DNA from: an uncultured Bacilli bacterium
Lineage (GTDB): Bacteria; Bacillota_I; Bacilli_A; RF39; UBA660
Assembly: GCA_944331725.1 (NCBI GenBank)
Contig: CALVJE010000025.1
Span: 1 to 11,917, forward strand
DNA: 11,917 nt
Direction of reading: 5' to 3'
Positions 1 to 7,096 of the stretch are shown here, one piece after another (the stretch's first letter is position 1; each line of letters starts with the position of its first letter). The translations under genes and the position numbers were made by a program. A model generated the notes under the pieces. It was not told where the DNA came from. It was given only the letters and a program-made list of their open reading frames with translations, and searched no databases.

Positions 1-882
1 TTTTACTACTATTATCTCACAGTGATTAGGACATCCTTTACATTCTATACCTGTTGTTTCAAAGTTAGCATCTTTTATTTTAAAGTTAAATTCTTTCTTT
101 ATTCCTGTTTTCCTTGCAAGGATGGCACTACCTATAGCTCCCATTAAATGACCATTGTCATCTACAATAATATTTTCTTTTAATAAGTCTTCAAAAGCTT
201 TCTTTACACCAATATTTTTTGATACTCCTCCTTGAAAAATAATTGGTCCTTCTATCTTTTTACCTTTACCTACATTATTAAGATAATTAGATGCTACACT
301 ATAACATAGTCCTGCAATAATATCATTTCTTTTATAACCCATCTGTATTTTATGGACTAGATCACTTTCTGCAAATACTGTACATCTTGCTGCTATATTA
401 GTTGGATTTTTACTAGTTAAAGCTATCTTACCAAAGTCTTTTACATCTAAACCTAATCTTTTCGCTTGACTAGATAAGAAACTTCCTGTACCTGCAGCAC
501 AAAGTGTATTCATAGCATAGTCTGTTACTATACCATTATCTAGTATTATAATTTTAGAATCTTGTCCTCCTATTTCTAAAATAGTTTTAATATCTGGATA
601 CTTTGATAGAGTACCTATAGCGTGAGCGGTTATTTCATTTTTTATACTTGTTGCACCTAACATAGTTCCTATAAGTTTTCTAGCAGAACCTGTTGTACCT
701 ATACCTACTATTTTTATATCTTTACTTATTTGAGTTTCTAAATCTTTTAAAACTTTCTTTACTGCTTTAATAGGATTACCTTCAGTCCATAAATAAGTAC
801 TTGCTAGAATATTATTATCATTATCAAGTATTACTCCTTTTGTAGAAATAGAACCTATATCAATTCCTAGATATGCTTCCAT
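1..882 (-). CDS. 2-hydroxyacyl-CoA dehydratase activator (BadF/HgdC-type ATPase), 3' end beyond window
   Basis: This is an ASKHA-fold ATPase of the BadF/BadG/BcrA/HgdC family, which uses ATP hydrolysis to push a very low-potential electron from a [4Fe-4S] cluster onto a partner dehydratase or reductase. The 294 visible codons start with MEAYLGIDIGSIST, the phosphate-1 loop. They continue with GIGTTGSARKLIG near residue 61, LEIGGQDSK near 102, NTLCAAGTGSF (Cys128) and AARCTVFAESD (Cys167). The two cysteines match the pair that holds the cluster between the two subunits in HgdC. FQGGVSKN (216-223) and GHLMGAIGSA (244-253) are further nucleotide-site motifs. After the usual end of a 255-260 aa activator the frame continues with a CX2CX3C motif (Cys281, 284, 288) and leaves the window, so this is the longer subtype. 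The ATG at 880-882 has AAGGAGG at 889-895 and overlaps the upstream gene by 23 bp, implying translational coupling. The family is secure; the substrate is unknown. Confidence 0.92.
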   Translation of the reverse strand, partial: MEAYLGIDIGSISTKGVILDNDNNILASTYLWTEGNPIKAVKKVLKDLETQISKDIKIVGIGTTGSARKLIGTMLGATSIKNEITAHAIGTLSKYPDIKTILEIGGQDSKIIILDNGIVTDYAMNTLCAAGTGSFLSSQAKRLGLDVKDFGKIALTSKNPTNIAARCTVFAESDLVHKIQMGYKRNDIIAGLCYSVASNYLNNVGKGKKIEGPIIFQGGVSKNIGVKKAFEDLLKENIIVDDNGHLMGAIGSAILARKTGIKKEFNFKIKDANFETTGIECKGCPNHCEIIVVK

Positions 883-1948
883 CTTCTTCCTCCTTCTTAA
901 GTTTTAATAAATCATAAAATGCTTCTATTCTTGTATTTAATCCTTCAATTCCTGTTTGTTCATCAAAAGATAAAAATATAATTGGCATACCATTATCTTT
1001 GGCAATATTCATTATTATTGGCATTGCTCCAATTTCAGGAGTACATCCAGTAGGTTTAGTGTGAATAATACCATCATATTTATGCTTTTTTAACCAGTAA
1101 ACTCGATAAACATTATCAAGTCCATCAGCACCTAATGTATATTTACAATACTTTTTAATCTTTAATTTCATATACCATTCTATTAATTTTTTTTGCCATA
1201 ATAAATAACTTAAATTAGTAAATCTTTTAATTTCTATATTAAAACTTGCTAGTAATTTCTCAAGTTCATAATTAGAGAATGGTTCCATAGATGTATATAA
1301 TTCTCCTATTATTCCTACTTTTAGAGAGTTCTTTGGCTTATCTATTTTAACTTTCTTTAATTCTTTCTTAGTTTTTCTATATAGTCTTGTTAGTTTTATA
1401 ATACTATTTTCACTATTTGCTTTTTCAATGAACTCATCTTTTATTCTTTTAAAACTATTTTTTTCTTTTTCAAAACCAACTCTTGATCTAATAAATATAT
1501 CTATTTTATCTAAATAATAAATATAAAGAAGAGTACTAAATATCTCTTTTATTAGTTTTCTTCTTGTTAAATAGGGATTAAGACTTAACATAGCATTATA
1601 AAGTTCACTAAATCTTAGATGATCTTTTTCCATTATTTGATACATAGTAAAATCATATCCTAAGTCTTTTAAAATAGTTTCTTGAACTTCAGCATAATAT
1701 CTATATCTACAACCTCCACCTGCTTGAAATAATACAGTTGCACCTTTATCTAAAGCTTCTATAAAATTACCTAAATTATATTTAAAAGGAACACAAACAG
1801 TATCAGGAGAATTTTTTGATCCTAAAGCGATAGTTTTTTTAGTTATTTTAGGTATTTCTATTACTTTTAAATGAGTTGTATTTACTATTAACTTTCTTAT
1901 GGGATTAAAATAATTACCTAATCTTGGAAAGGCTACTAATTGTCTCAT
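860..1948 (-). CDS. 2-hydroxyglutaryl-CoA dehydratase D-component-like (YjiM-type) iron-sulfur protein
   Basis: The 362-aa protein resembles the HgdB/YjiM-like half of 2-hydroxyacyl-CoA dehydratases and of the related ATP-dependent reductases. The family pattern is visible in order: a short opening strand with FPRLGNYFNPI, then SPDTVCVPFKYNLGNFIEAL (Cys52), GGGCRYRYYAEVQ (Cys80, aligned with the family's PCRFGYY), and TGCTPEIGAMPIIM (Cys302). These three cysteines are the expected ligands of a [4Fe-4S] cluster. The more common GGCGPCRFG has lost its first Cys here, so only one remains at that site. The middle, about residues 110-250, is Lys-rich and poorly conserved. The ATG at 1946-1948 has AAGGAGG at 1958-1964 and overlaps the upstream stop by 4 bp (ATGA). 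The stop lies inside the activator gene. It should receive electrons from that activator. Catalytic substrate cannot be read from sequence, and a role as an electron carrier rather than a dehydratase is possible. Confidence 0.85.
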   Translation of the reverse strand: MRQLVAFPRLGNYFNPIRKLIVNTTHLKVIEIPKITKKTIALGSKNSPDTVCVPFKYNLGNFIEALDKGATVLFQAGGGCRYRYYAEVQETILKDLGYDFTMYQIMEKDHLRFSELYNAMLSLNPYLTRRKLIKEIFSTLLYIYYLDKIDIFIRSRVGFEKEKNSFKRIKDEFIEKANSENSIIKLTRLYRKTKKELKKVKIDKPKNSLKVGIIGELYTSMEPFSNYELEKLLASFNIEIKRFTNLSYLLWQKKLIEWYMKLKIKKYCKYTLGADGLDNVYRVYWLKKHKYDGIIHTKPTGCTPEIGAMPIIMNIAKDNGMPIIFLSFDEQTGIEGLNTRIEAFYDLLKLKKEEEDGSISRN

Positions 1949-2850
1949 AAGTGGATTCCTCCTTTTAACATATCTAAAAAGCTTTCTAGTCTTGTAATAA
2001 CAGCGGTATTATTAGTTAAGTCTTCAAATGTTAATAAAAGAGTAGGATGCTTTTTTCTTTTTCTTATAATCATTTCATTAGATAGAGAGTCTGGACCACA
2101 AGGGAATGCTGTTAAAATAATAGTGCCATCTACTTTGTCTTTAAAGTAATTAAAAGCGGCGATATGTTCTTTATTCATAGTAAAGTGTATTTTAGTAGAT
2201 ATTTTATTACAATTAAAGTTTATTAAATCTCTTGGTATTTGATAACTATATATAATAGAGATATTATTTTTTGATAGATAATCAGTTATAGTTTTACCTA
2301 TTAGATTATCTTTTAAGATATAGGGATGACCTAGTAAAAGAATTTTTGTTTTATCATTTTTTAATATTTCTTTAGCTTTTTTTTCTTCATTTTTATAATA
2401 ATTCTTTTCTATAACTTTCGCTTTATTATAAGCTCTTGCAGATTCTATTATGCTAAAACCTAATTCTTTACCCATTTTTAAAAAAGCATTTTTTTCACTG
2501 TGATGATGTTTAACATCTATGTTATAGTTTAATATCTTTATATCTTTGAAAGTGTTTCTTACTAAGTCATATAAAGCATTAAAATTAGTACATACTTGTT
2601 CAGATTTAGTTAAAGAGAATATTCTTGGTACTAAGATATAATCACATTTGTCTTTTAATTCTTCTATGTGACCTAAATAGATTTTTAAAGCAAGGCAAGA
2701 TTCGTCTATACTTTTTTCTTTACCTAATATTAAAGTCTTTGTAGTTGTATCATTACTTTCAATATAGTCTACTTTAAGTTCATCAAAGAATGCTTTCCAT
2801 AGGGGATAATAATAATGATAAAGTAATGCTTTTGGAAGTCCTATTTTCAT
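1945..2850 (-). CDS. DUF2229-like acyl-CoA dehydratase activase-related iron-sulfur protein
   Basis: First gene of the three-gene minus-strand operon. The 301-aa product begins MKIGLPKALLYHYYYPLWKA, typical of the DUF2229 domain that in many Firmicutes is fused to the activator in one giant polypeptide. Conserved cysteines appear at IDESCLALKIYLGH (Cys52), SEQVCTNFNALYD (Cys87) and AFPCGPDSLSNEM (Cys251), the same three-Cys layout as its downstream neighbour, so it probably also binds a [4Fe-4S] cluster. The two are likely distant paralogues forming a heterodimer. The ribosome binding site is weak (AAGAAAGG about 11 nt upstream), unlike the AAGGAGG sites of the two downstream genes. No good sigma-A promoter was found in the gap to the divergent HTH gene. 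Family assignment is from remembered motif patterns; the substrate is unknown. Confidence 0.82.
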   Translation of the reverse strand: MKIGLPKALLYHYYYPLWKAFFDELKVDYIESNDTTTKTLILGKEKSIDESCLALKIYLGHIEELKDKCDYILVPRIFSLTKSEQVCTNFNALYDLVRNTFKDIKILNYNIDVKHHHSEKNAFLKMGKELGFSIIESARAYNKAKVIEKNYYKNEEKKAKEILKNDKTKILLLGHPYILKDNLIGKTITDYLSKNNISIIYSYQIPRDLINFNCNKISTKIHFTMNKEHIAAFNYFKDKVDGTIILTAFPCGPDSLSNEMIIRKRKKHPTLLLTFEDLTNNTAVITRLESFLDMLKGGIHL

Positions 2851-2911
2851 AATTTATCATACCTTTCTTTATACTTTATGAAAGAAATTCTTTTAATATT
2901 TATTTTTTTTG

Positions 2912-2941
2912 TTGATAATTATTTAAAATATATGATATATA
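2912..2941 (+). promoter_or_regulatory. Possible sigma-A promoter of the HTH gene
   Basis: TTGATA at 2912-2917 and TATATA at 2936-2941 are separated by 18 nt, with a TG one base before the -10 box. The -10 is a weak match in AT-rich sequence. The site would put the start of transcription near 2949, just upstream of the ATG at 2968. Confidence 0.35.
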
Positions 2942-2967
2942 TAGATTTAAGAGAAGTGTGTGTTATT

Positions 2968-3210
2968 ATGATAGAAAAAGATTTAATTATTCATCCAGGA
3001 AAGACTATTAAGGAAATTATATTAGATAGACATATGACTCAAGAAGACCTTGCTATTAGAACTGATTATTCTGTTAAGTATATTAGTGAGGTAATAACTG
3101 GAAAGAAAACTATTTCATCTGGGTTTGCTAATGCTTTAGAATATGCACTTGGTATATCTGCTGAGTTTTGGATTAATTTACAAGGAATATGTGATAAGAA
3201 TATATATTAA
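2968..3210 (+). CDS. HigA/VapI-like HTH (XRE) protein, short and without a toxin partner
   Basis: An 80-aa helix-turn-helix protein. HPGKTIKEIILDRHMTQEDL (9-28), the recognition region YSVKYISEVITGKKTIS (34-50) and YALGISAEFWINLQ (59-72) follow the HigA antitoxin/XRE pattern closely. The ATG at 2968 is chosen because family homology starts right after it. The frame is open back to an ATG at 2878, but that stretch is hydrophobic, poorly ribosome-bound and unlike the family. HigA-type proteins and the longer HTH plus ImmA/IrrE-like proteins usually continue past the EFWINLQ motif; here the protein stops eight residues later. No HigB-like toxin lies on either side: the upstream gene is a divergent dehydratase component and the downstream gene is a thioredoxin-fold protein. 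It may be an orphan regulator, or the surviving N-terminal part of a longer regulator. Confidence 0.75.
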   Translation: MIEKDLIIHPGKTIKEIILDRHMTQEDLAIRTDYSVKYISEVITGKKTISSGFANALEYALGISAEFWINLQGICDKNIY

Positions 3211-3260
3211 GTGAAAATTATAAGAAATTTGTTTATAAAACTTAAATTTTAATTATTTTA

Positions 3261-3282
3261 TGTTATAATTATAGACGGAGGG
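3261..3282 (+). promoter_or_regulatory. Extended -10 promoter and strong RBS of the thioredoxin-fold gene
   Basis: TGTTATAAT at 3261-3269 is a perfect extended -10 element (TGnTATAAT). No convincing -35 box sits 16-18 nt upstream, which is normal for extended -10 promoters. GGAGGG at 3277-3282 lies 8 nt before the ATG at 3291. The transcript leader would be only about 15 nt. Confidence 0.65.
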
Positions 3283-3290
3283 ATTAATTT

Positions 3291-3851
3291 ATGAAAAAAG
3301 AAACAATTGAAAAGATAAAAAGTGCTACTATAGTAGTTTTAGTTTTAGTAATAGTATTTGGTGCTAGTTATTTCGCATCAGAATTGCAAGAGAGTGATAA
3401 TAATAGTACTACAACTACAAGTTCTACTAATAATAGTTCTAATAGTAGTAGTGATACTACATCTACTAGTAGTGATATTCCAGAGGATGAACAAGGAGAT
3501 TTAAATGAAATTGATATTGATGAATATTTAGATCTTAAAGAAGGAAGTAAAGCTTCAATTATTTATGTAGCTAGACCAACTTGTCATTATTGTCAAGAAA
3601 TGGAACCTATTGTTAAGAATATTGTTTATGAATATGGAGTTACTGTTAATTATTTAAATACTGATGAGTTAGATGATGAAGGACAAGCTGAGTTTGTTAA
3701 GTCTGATGATTATTTTGATGAACAAGGTGGATATGGTACCCCTATGTTAATAATAGTTAAAGATGATGAGTTTGTTGATGTTTTAGAGGGACTTTCTGAT
3801 AAAGATACAGTTGTTGAGTTCTTTAAAGATAATGGACTTATTGAAGAATAG
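3291..3851 (+). CDS. Membrane-anchored thioredoxin-fold protein with CHYC active site
   Basis: The 186-aa protein has one N-terminal membrane segment (about residues 12-29) after a Lys-rich start. A low-complexity Ser/Thr/Asn linker follows (about 35-62), then an acidic stretch and a thioredoxin-like domain from about 70 to the end. The redox motif is RPTCHYCQEM with Cys98 and Cys101, and GYGTPML supplies the cis-proline (Pro151) next to the active site. This resembles the small thioredoxin-like proteins often called bacteriocin transport accessory proteins, though no bacteriocin genes are present. The domain should lie outside the membrane, with the linker spanning the wall-proximal space. 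No lipobox Cys is seen, so it is an anchored rather than lipidated protein. It probably reduces or exchanges disulfides in exported proteins; the substrate is unknown. The stop overlaps the RBS of the next gene, so the two are co-transcribed. Confidence 0.85.
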   Translation: MKKETIEKIKSATIVVLVLVIVFGASYFASELQESDNNSTTTTSSTNNSSNSSSDTTSTSSDIPEDEQGDLNEIDIDEYLDLKEGSKASIIYVARPTCHYCQEMEPIVKNIVYEYGVTVNYLNTDELDDEGQAEFVKSDDYFDEQGGYGTPMLIIVKDDEFVDVLEGLSDKDTVVEFFKDNGLIEE

Positions 3852-3859
3852 GAGTATTT

Positions 3860-4312
3860 ATGGATAATAAAGCAATATTAGAAGAACAATTAAGTAATTT
3901 TAGGAGAAAATATCCTTTAACTATTGGTTGGAGGTTAGATAAGAATTCTAGAGTTGTTTTAGAGCACTTACACGATGATGAAGTGATTAGATATGCATTT
4001 TATGCACAGAAAAATAAGAGTTCTTTTGATATCTTTGGTACTTGTATAGTGGCTATTACTAATAAGCGTTTAATTATAGGAAGAGATAGGGTTGTAATAG
4101 GTTATTTCTTTGATACTATTACTCCTGATATGTTTAATGATTTAAAAATAAGAACAGGTATTATTTTTGGTAGAGTAATAATAGATACAGTTAAGGAACT
4201 TGTAATTCTATCTAATATTAGTAAGAGTGCTTTACCTGAGATTGAAGAGGAAGTAACTAGTGCAATGATGGAATTAAGAGATAATGTTGTTTGTAATACA
4301 AGCGAGAGTTAA
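3860..4312 (+). CDS. Bacterial PH-domain-like protein
   Basis: A 150-aa soluble protein with no membrane segment. The core contains AITNKRLIIGRDRVVIGYFF (65-84), the strand-turn-strand typical of bacterial Pleckstrin-homology-like (bPH/YvbH-type) domains, then ITPDMFNDLKIRTGIIFGRV and DTVKELVILSNISKSALPEI, followed by a C-terminal helix. Such domains are membrane-associated or self-assembling modules with mostly unknown function. The ATG at 3860 has AGGAG at 3850-3854, overlapping the stop of the thioredoxin-fold gene, so translation is likely coupled and the two proteins may work together at the membrane. The short tail after about residue 140 is not conserved-looking. The family is a motif-level judgement; no enzymatic residues are apparent. 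Confidence 0.6.
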   Translation: MDNKAILEEQLSNFRRKYPLTIGWRLDKNSRVVLEHLHDDEVIRYAFYAQKNKSSFDIFGTCIVAITNKRLIIGRDRVVIGYFFDTITPDMFNDLKIRTGIIFGRVIIDTVKELVILSNISKSALPEIEEEVTSAMMELRDNVVCNTSES

Positions 4313-4358
4313 AATTTATTTTAACTTATTGTCGATAAAGAAATTTTTGAAGTTTAAA

Positions 4359-4388
4359 AGATCTAGAAATAAAATTCTAGATCTATTT

Positions 4389-4391
<3 letters not shown>
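4359..4391. terminator. Bidirectional terminator between convergent genes
   Basis: AGATCTAGAA (4359-4368) pairs perfectly with TTCTAGATCT (4375-4384) around a 6-nt loop. A T-rich tract follows on the plus strand (4386-4390) and an A-rich tract precedes it. It would end the PH-domain transcript and, read from the other side, the collagen-like gene, whose stop codon (4389-4391) lies in the tail. Confidence 0.8.
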
Positions 4392-4970
<579 letters not shown>

Positions 4971-5012
4971 TATTTCACCACCTAATATAAAGTATGAAAT
5001 AACTTGTATTTA

Positions 5013-5043
5013 TGACAAAAATAAAACCTCTGATAAACAGAGG
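5013..5043 (-). terminator. Rho-independent terminator of tRNA-Ala
   Basis: CCTCTG (5027-5032) and CAGAGG (5038-5043) form a 6-bp stem with a 5-nt loop. Read on the minus strand it is followed by TTTTATTTTT. It sits 13 nt downstream of the tRNA 3' end and separates the tRNA from the collagen-like gene. Confidence 0.85.
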
Positions 5044-5055
5044 ATAAAATCTAAA

Positions 5056-5131
5056 TGGTGGAGAATAGGGGGATCGAACCCCTGACCTTCACGGTGCAAA
5101 CGTGACGCTCTCCCAGCTGAGCTAATTCCCC
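5056..5131 (-). tRNA. tRNA-Ala (anticodon UGC)
   Basis: The 76-nt minus-strand sequence folds as a full cloverleaf. GGGGAAT (5131-5125) pairs with ATTCTCC in the acceptor, the D-arm contains AGCTCAGCTGGGAGAGC, the anticodon stem is TCACG/CGTGA around loop TTTGCAC, and the T-arm contains GGTTCGATCC. The CCA end is encoded (5058-5056). The third acceptor pair is G-U, the classic alanine identity element, which agrees with the UGC anticodon. The gene stands alone with its own promoter and terminator. Confidence 0.98.
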
Positions 5132-5151
5132 GTTTCAATTGGAACAAATCG

Positions 5152-5181
5152 ATTATATCATAGTAAAAAAACGCTTGTCAA
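5152..5181 (-). promoter_or_regulatory. Consensus sigma-A promoter of tRNA-Ala
   Basis: On the minus strand TTGACA (5181-5176) and TATAAT (5157-5152) are both perfect, 18 nt apart, and the -10 is extended (TGATATAAT). Transcription would start near 5145, about 14 nt before the mature tRNA. The divergent glycosyltransferase gene must use the same 100-bp gap, but no clear promoter for it was identified. Confidence 0.9.
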
Positions 5182-5232
5182 TATTTATTTGTAAAAAAAT
5201 ATATGATATTATTATTGCAAGGAGTGAAGCAA

Positions 5233-6243
5233 ATGAAAGTTTTATTATATGCAGAAGGATTAAAAGTAATAGGAGTAAGTGGTTTAGGTAAAGCGATACA
5301 ACATCAAATGAAAGCCTTAGAGCTTGAAAATATTCCTTATACTACTGATCCAAAAGATACTTATGATATCGCTCATATTAATACATATTTTTTAAAGTCA
5401 TATTTTCTTGCAAGAAAATTAAAAAAGAAGGGTATAAAAATAGTATATCACGCTCATTCAACAGAAGAAGATTATCGTGATGGTTTTATTTTTGGACACG
5501 TAACTAGTAAATTATTTAAACAGTGGATTATTAAGTGTTATCGATATGGAGATATTATTGTTACTCCTACAGAATATTCTAAAAATATATTACACGGATA
5601 TAAGGGTTTAGAAGATAAAAAAATAGTCGCTATATCTAATGGATTAGAATTAGATTTCTTTAAGCCTGATAAATCTTATAAAGAAACTTTTCGTAAAAGA
5701 TATGATTATAAGAAAGATGATAAAGTAATAGTAGGTATTGGAATATATAGTAGAAGGAAAGGGATAGTTGACTTTGTAGAACTTGCTAAACGTTTACCTC
5801 TATATAAATTTATATGGTTTGGTTCAAGTCCAATAAGTGCAGCGACTAGTGATGTTAAGAAAGCTTTAAAAGAATCTAAAGACTTACCTAATATTAAATT
5901 TCCAGGACACGTTCCACAAGAGATGATAAGAGAAGCTTTAGGAGGATGTGACTTGTATTTATTTCCAACATATGAAGAGACTGAAGGTATTCCAATAATT
6001 GAATCTTGTGCAATGGAAACAAATACGATAATAAGAGATATACCTATATTTAATTATTTAGAAGATGGGGTTAATGTTTATAAAGCTAAAGATGTAGATG
6101 AATTTGAAGATAAGATTAAACGTTTTTTTAATGGTGAATTAAAAAGTGTTAGTAAAGGTGCTAGAAAGATAGCTGAAAGCTGTGATATAAATACCGTAGG
6201 GAAACAGTTAAAAGAAGTATATATTGAAGTACTAAAGAAATAA
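5233..6243 (+). CDS. Glycosyltransferase family 4, LafB-like glycolipid glycosyltransferase
   Basis: A 336-aa retaining GT-B enzyme that should transfer a hexose from a nucleotide sugar. The N-terminal acceptor domain has GVSGLGKA (14-21) and VYHAHSTEED (71-80). The C-terminal donor domain has SRRKGIVDF (173-181), KFIWFG (192-197), KFPGHVPQE near 225 and the EX7E motif with Glu249 and Glu257. The MKVLLYAEG start, HAHSTEED and the RKGIxDF...FIWFG block are close to LafB, which adds a second sugar to glucosyl-diacylglycerol to make the lipid anchor of lipoteichoic acid. No LafA partner is next to it. The ATG at 5233 is preferred over one at 5203 because AAGGAG (5219-5224) sits 8 nt before it and the family N-terminus begins there. 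The GT4 call is secure; the glycolipid substrate is by resemblance. Confidence 0.85.
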   Translation: MKVLLYAEGLKVIGVSGLGKAIQHQMKALELENIPYTTDPKDTYDIAHINTYFLKSYFLARKLKKKGIKIVYHAHSTEEDYRDGFIFGHVTSKLFKQWIIKCYRYGDIIVTPTEYSKNILHGYKGLEDKKIVAISNGLELDFFKPDKSYKETFRKRYDYKKDDKVIVGIGIYSRRKGIVDFVELAKRLPLYKFIWFGSSPISAATSDVKKALKESKDLPNIKFPGHVPQEMIREALGGCDLYLFPTYEETEGIPIIESCAMETNTIIRDIPIFNYLEDGVNVYKAKDVDEFEDKIKRFFNGELKSVSKGARKIAESCDINTVGKQLKEVYIEVLKK

Positions 6244-6271
6244 TTGACAATTCTAAAAAAAGTCATATAAT
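6244..6271 (+). promoter_or_regulatory. Perfect sigma-A promoter of the 253-aa unknown gene
   Basis: TTGACA (6244-6249) and TATAAT (6266-6271) both match the consensus exactly, 16 nt apart, and begin one base after the glycosyltransferase stop codon. Transcription would start near 6278, giving a leader of about 27 nt. This suggests vegetative, possibly high, expression. Confidence 0.85.
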
Positions 6272-6304
6272 AAGTATTACTTTGAAAAGAAAAGAGGAAT
6301 TTAT

Positions 6305-7066
6305 ATGGGAAAAGAATTTATAGAATATCAGGAAAAAACATTACATTGTAGTACTTCAACAGTTTGTTATTGTTTAACTAATTATGCGAAAGATTATATT
6401 AAAAATGATAATGAGAAGATAGTAAATATTGATACTAAAATAAGAGATGCTGTTTTAGTAGATGCTATTAACTATCTAGGTTTACAAGCTTGTTGTGATT
6501 TTGGATTATATACGTGTGATTTATATGATGATAGAAAACGTGATGCATATGTAGAACCACAAGCACTTTTAAGTGCAATTACTAATTATTATGCTAATTA
6601 TATTTTTGATGAAGGAATTACCAAGTCAGTTTTAAGAAATAATCATATGAATGAAGTTAAAAAAGAATTTGATGTTAATGATGGTGCAATTGTATTATTA
6701 GATTTCATTAATTATATTGCAAAAATAAATGATTTTGATAGAACATTTACAATGAAAGATTTATATGATAAATATTTAAAATTGCATCATAAAATGGAAT
6801 TGAAAGAATTAAAAAGATTTTTAGAATTTTCTGGTAATTATACACAAAGGTTACAAAGAGGAGAAACAGTAGATAATATTTTAGATACAATTAAAGAAAA
6901 AAATGGTGTTTCTTCTTTGGAAAAAGTTTCATCTTGGCAGAAGGTATTAATTGATGATGAGTTATATGTTCTTACTTATGCTTATGCTAAATTAGGTGAT
7001 GAGACTAAATTAGAAACAGATAATGAAGTAATAGATGCTAAAATTAAAGAGATGTCTAAAAGATAA
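6305..7066 (+). CDS. Unrecognised 253-aa protein with Cys-rich N-terminus
   Basis: I do not recognise this protein. It is soluble-looking, with no signal peptide or membrane segment, and appears mostly helical. All six cysteines are in the first 71 residues: Cys15, 21 and 23 in LHCSTSTVCYC, Cys63 and 64 in LQACCDFG, and Cys71 in YTCDLY. The rest is rich in Asp, Lys, Tyr and Leu, with a DFDRTFTMKDLYDKYLKLHH stretch in the middle and a charged C-terminus. The clustered cysteines could bind a metal or simply be a hydrophobic core feature; nothing decides this. It has its own perfect sigma-A promoter directly behind the glycosyltransferase stop, GAGGA at 6294-6298 as RBS, and its own strong terminator, so it is a single-gene unit. 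Codon use looks like that of its neighbours. It may be a lineage-specific gene. Confidence 0.85.
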   Translation: MGKEFIEYQEKTLHCSTSTVCYCLTNYAKDYIKNDNEKIVNIDTKIRDAVLVDAINYLGLQACCDFGLYTCDLYDDRKRDAYVEPQALLSAITNYYANYIFDEGITKSVLRNNHMNEVKKEFDVNDGAIVLLDFINYIAKINDFDRTFTMKDLYDKYLKLHHKMELKELKRFLEFSGNYTQRLQRGETVDNILDTIKEKNGVSSLEKVSSWQKVLIDDELYVLTYAYAKLGDETKLETDNEVIDAKIKEMSKR

Positions 7067-7067
7067 T

Positions 7068-7096
7068 AAAAAGTCGGTTTAATTACCGACTTTTTA
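7068..7096. terminator. Bidirectional terminator between the unknown gene and rodA
   Basis: AAAAAGTCGGT (7068-7078) pairs perfectly with ACCGACTTTTT (7085-7095) around a 6-nt loop. A/T tracts in the arms give a U-run in either direction. It begins 1 nt after the plus-strand stop and contains most of the rodA stop codon (7094-7096). Confidence 0.92.

Noticed and set aside
2878..2967. Longer N-terminus for the HTH protein starting at the ATG at 2878
   Set aside because: It overlaps the promoter region, is hydrophobic and unlike the HigA family, and has no good ribosome binding site.
4329..4336. TTGTCGAT, near-match to a Spo0A box
   Set aside because: One mismatch, and it lies between a stop codon and a terminator with no promoter to control.
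4988..4996. CATACTTTA upstream of the collagen-like gene, a match to the sigma-K -10 pattern CATAnnnTA
   Set aside because: The start of transcription would fall within the ribosome binding site, and the pattern is frequent by chance in such AT-rich DNA. Similar matches occur at 2872-2880 and 8291-8298 with the same problem.
5056..5131. tRNA-Ala as a possible integration site
   Set aside because: No integrase, no repeated tRNA 3' end and no foreign-looking genes are present nearby.
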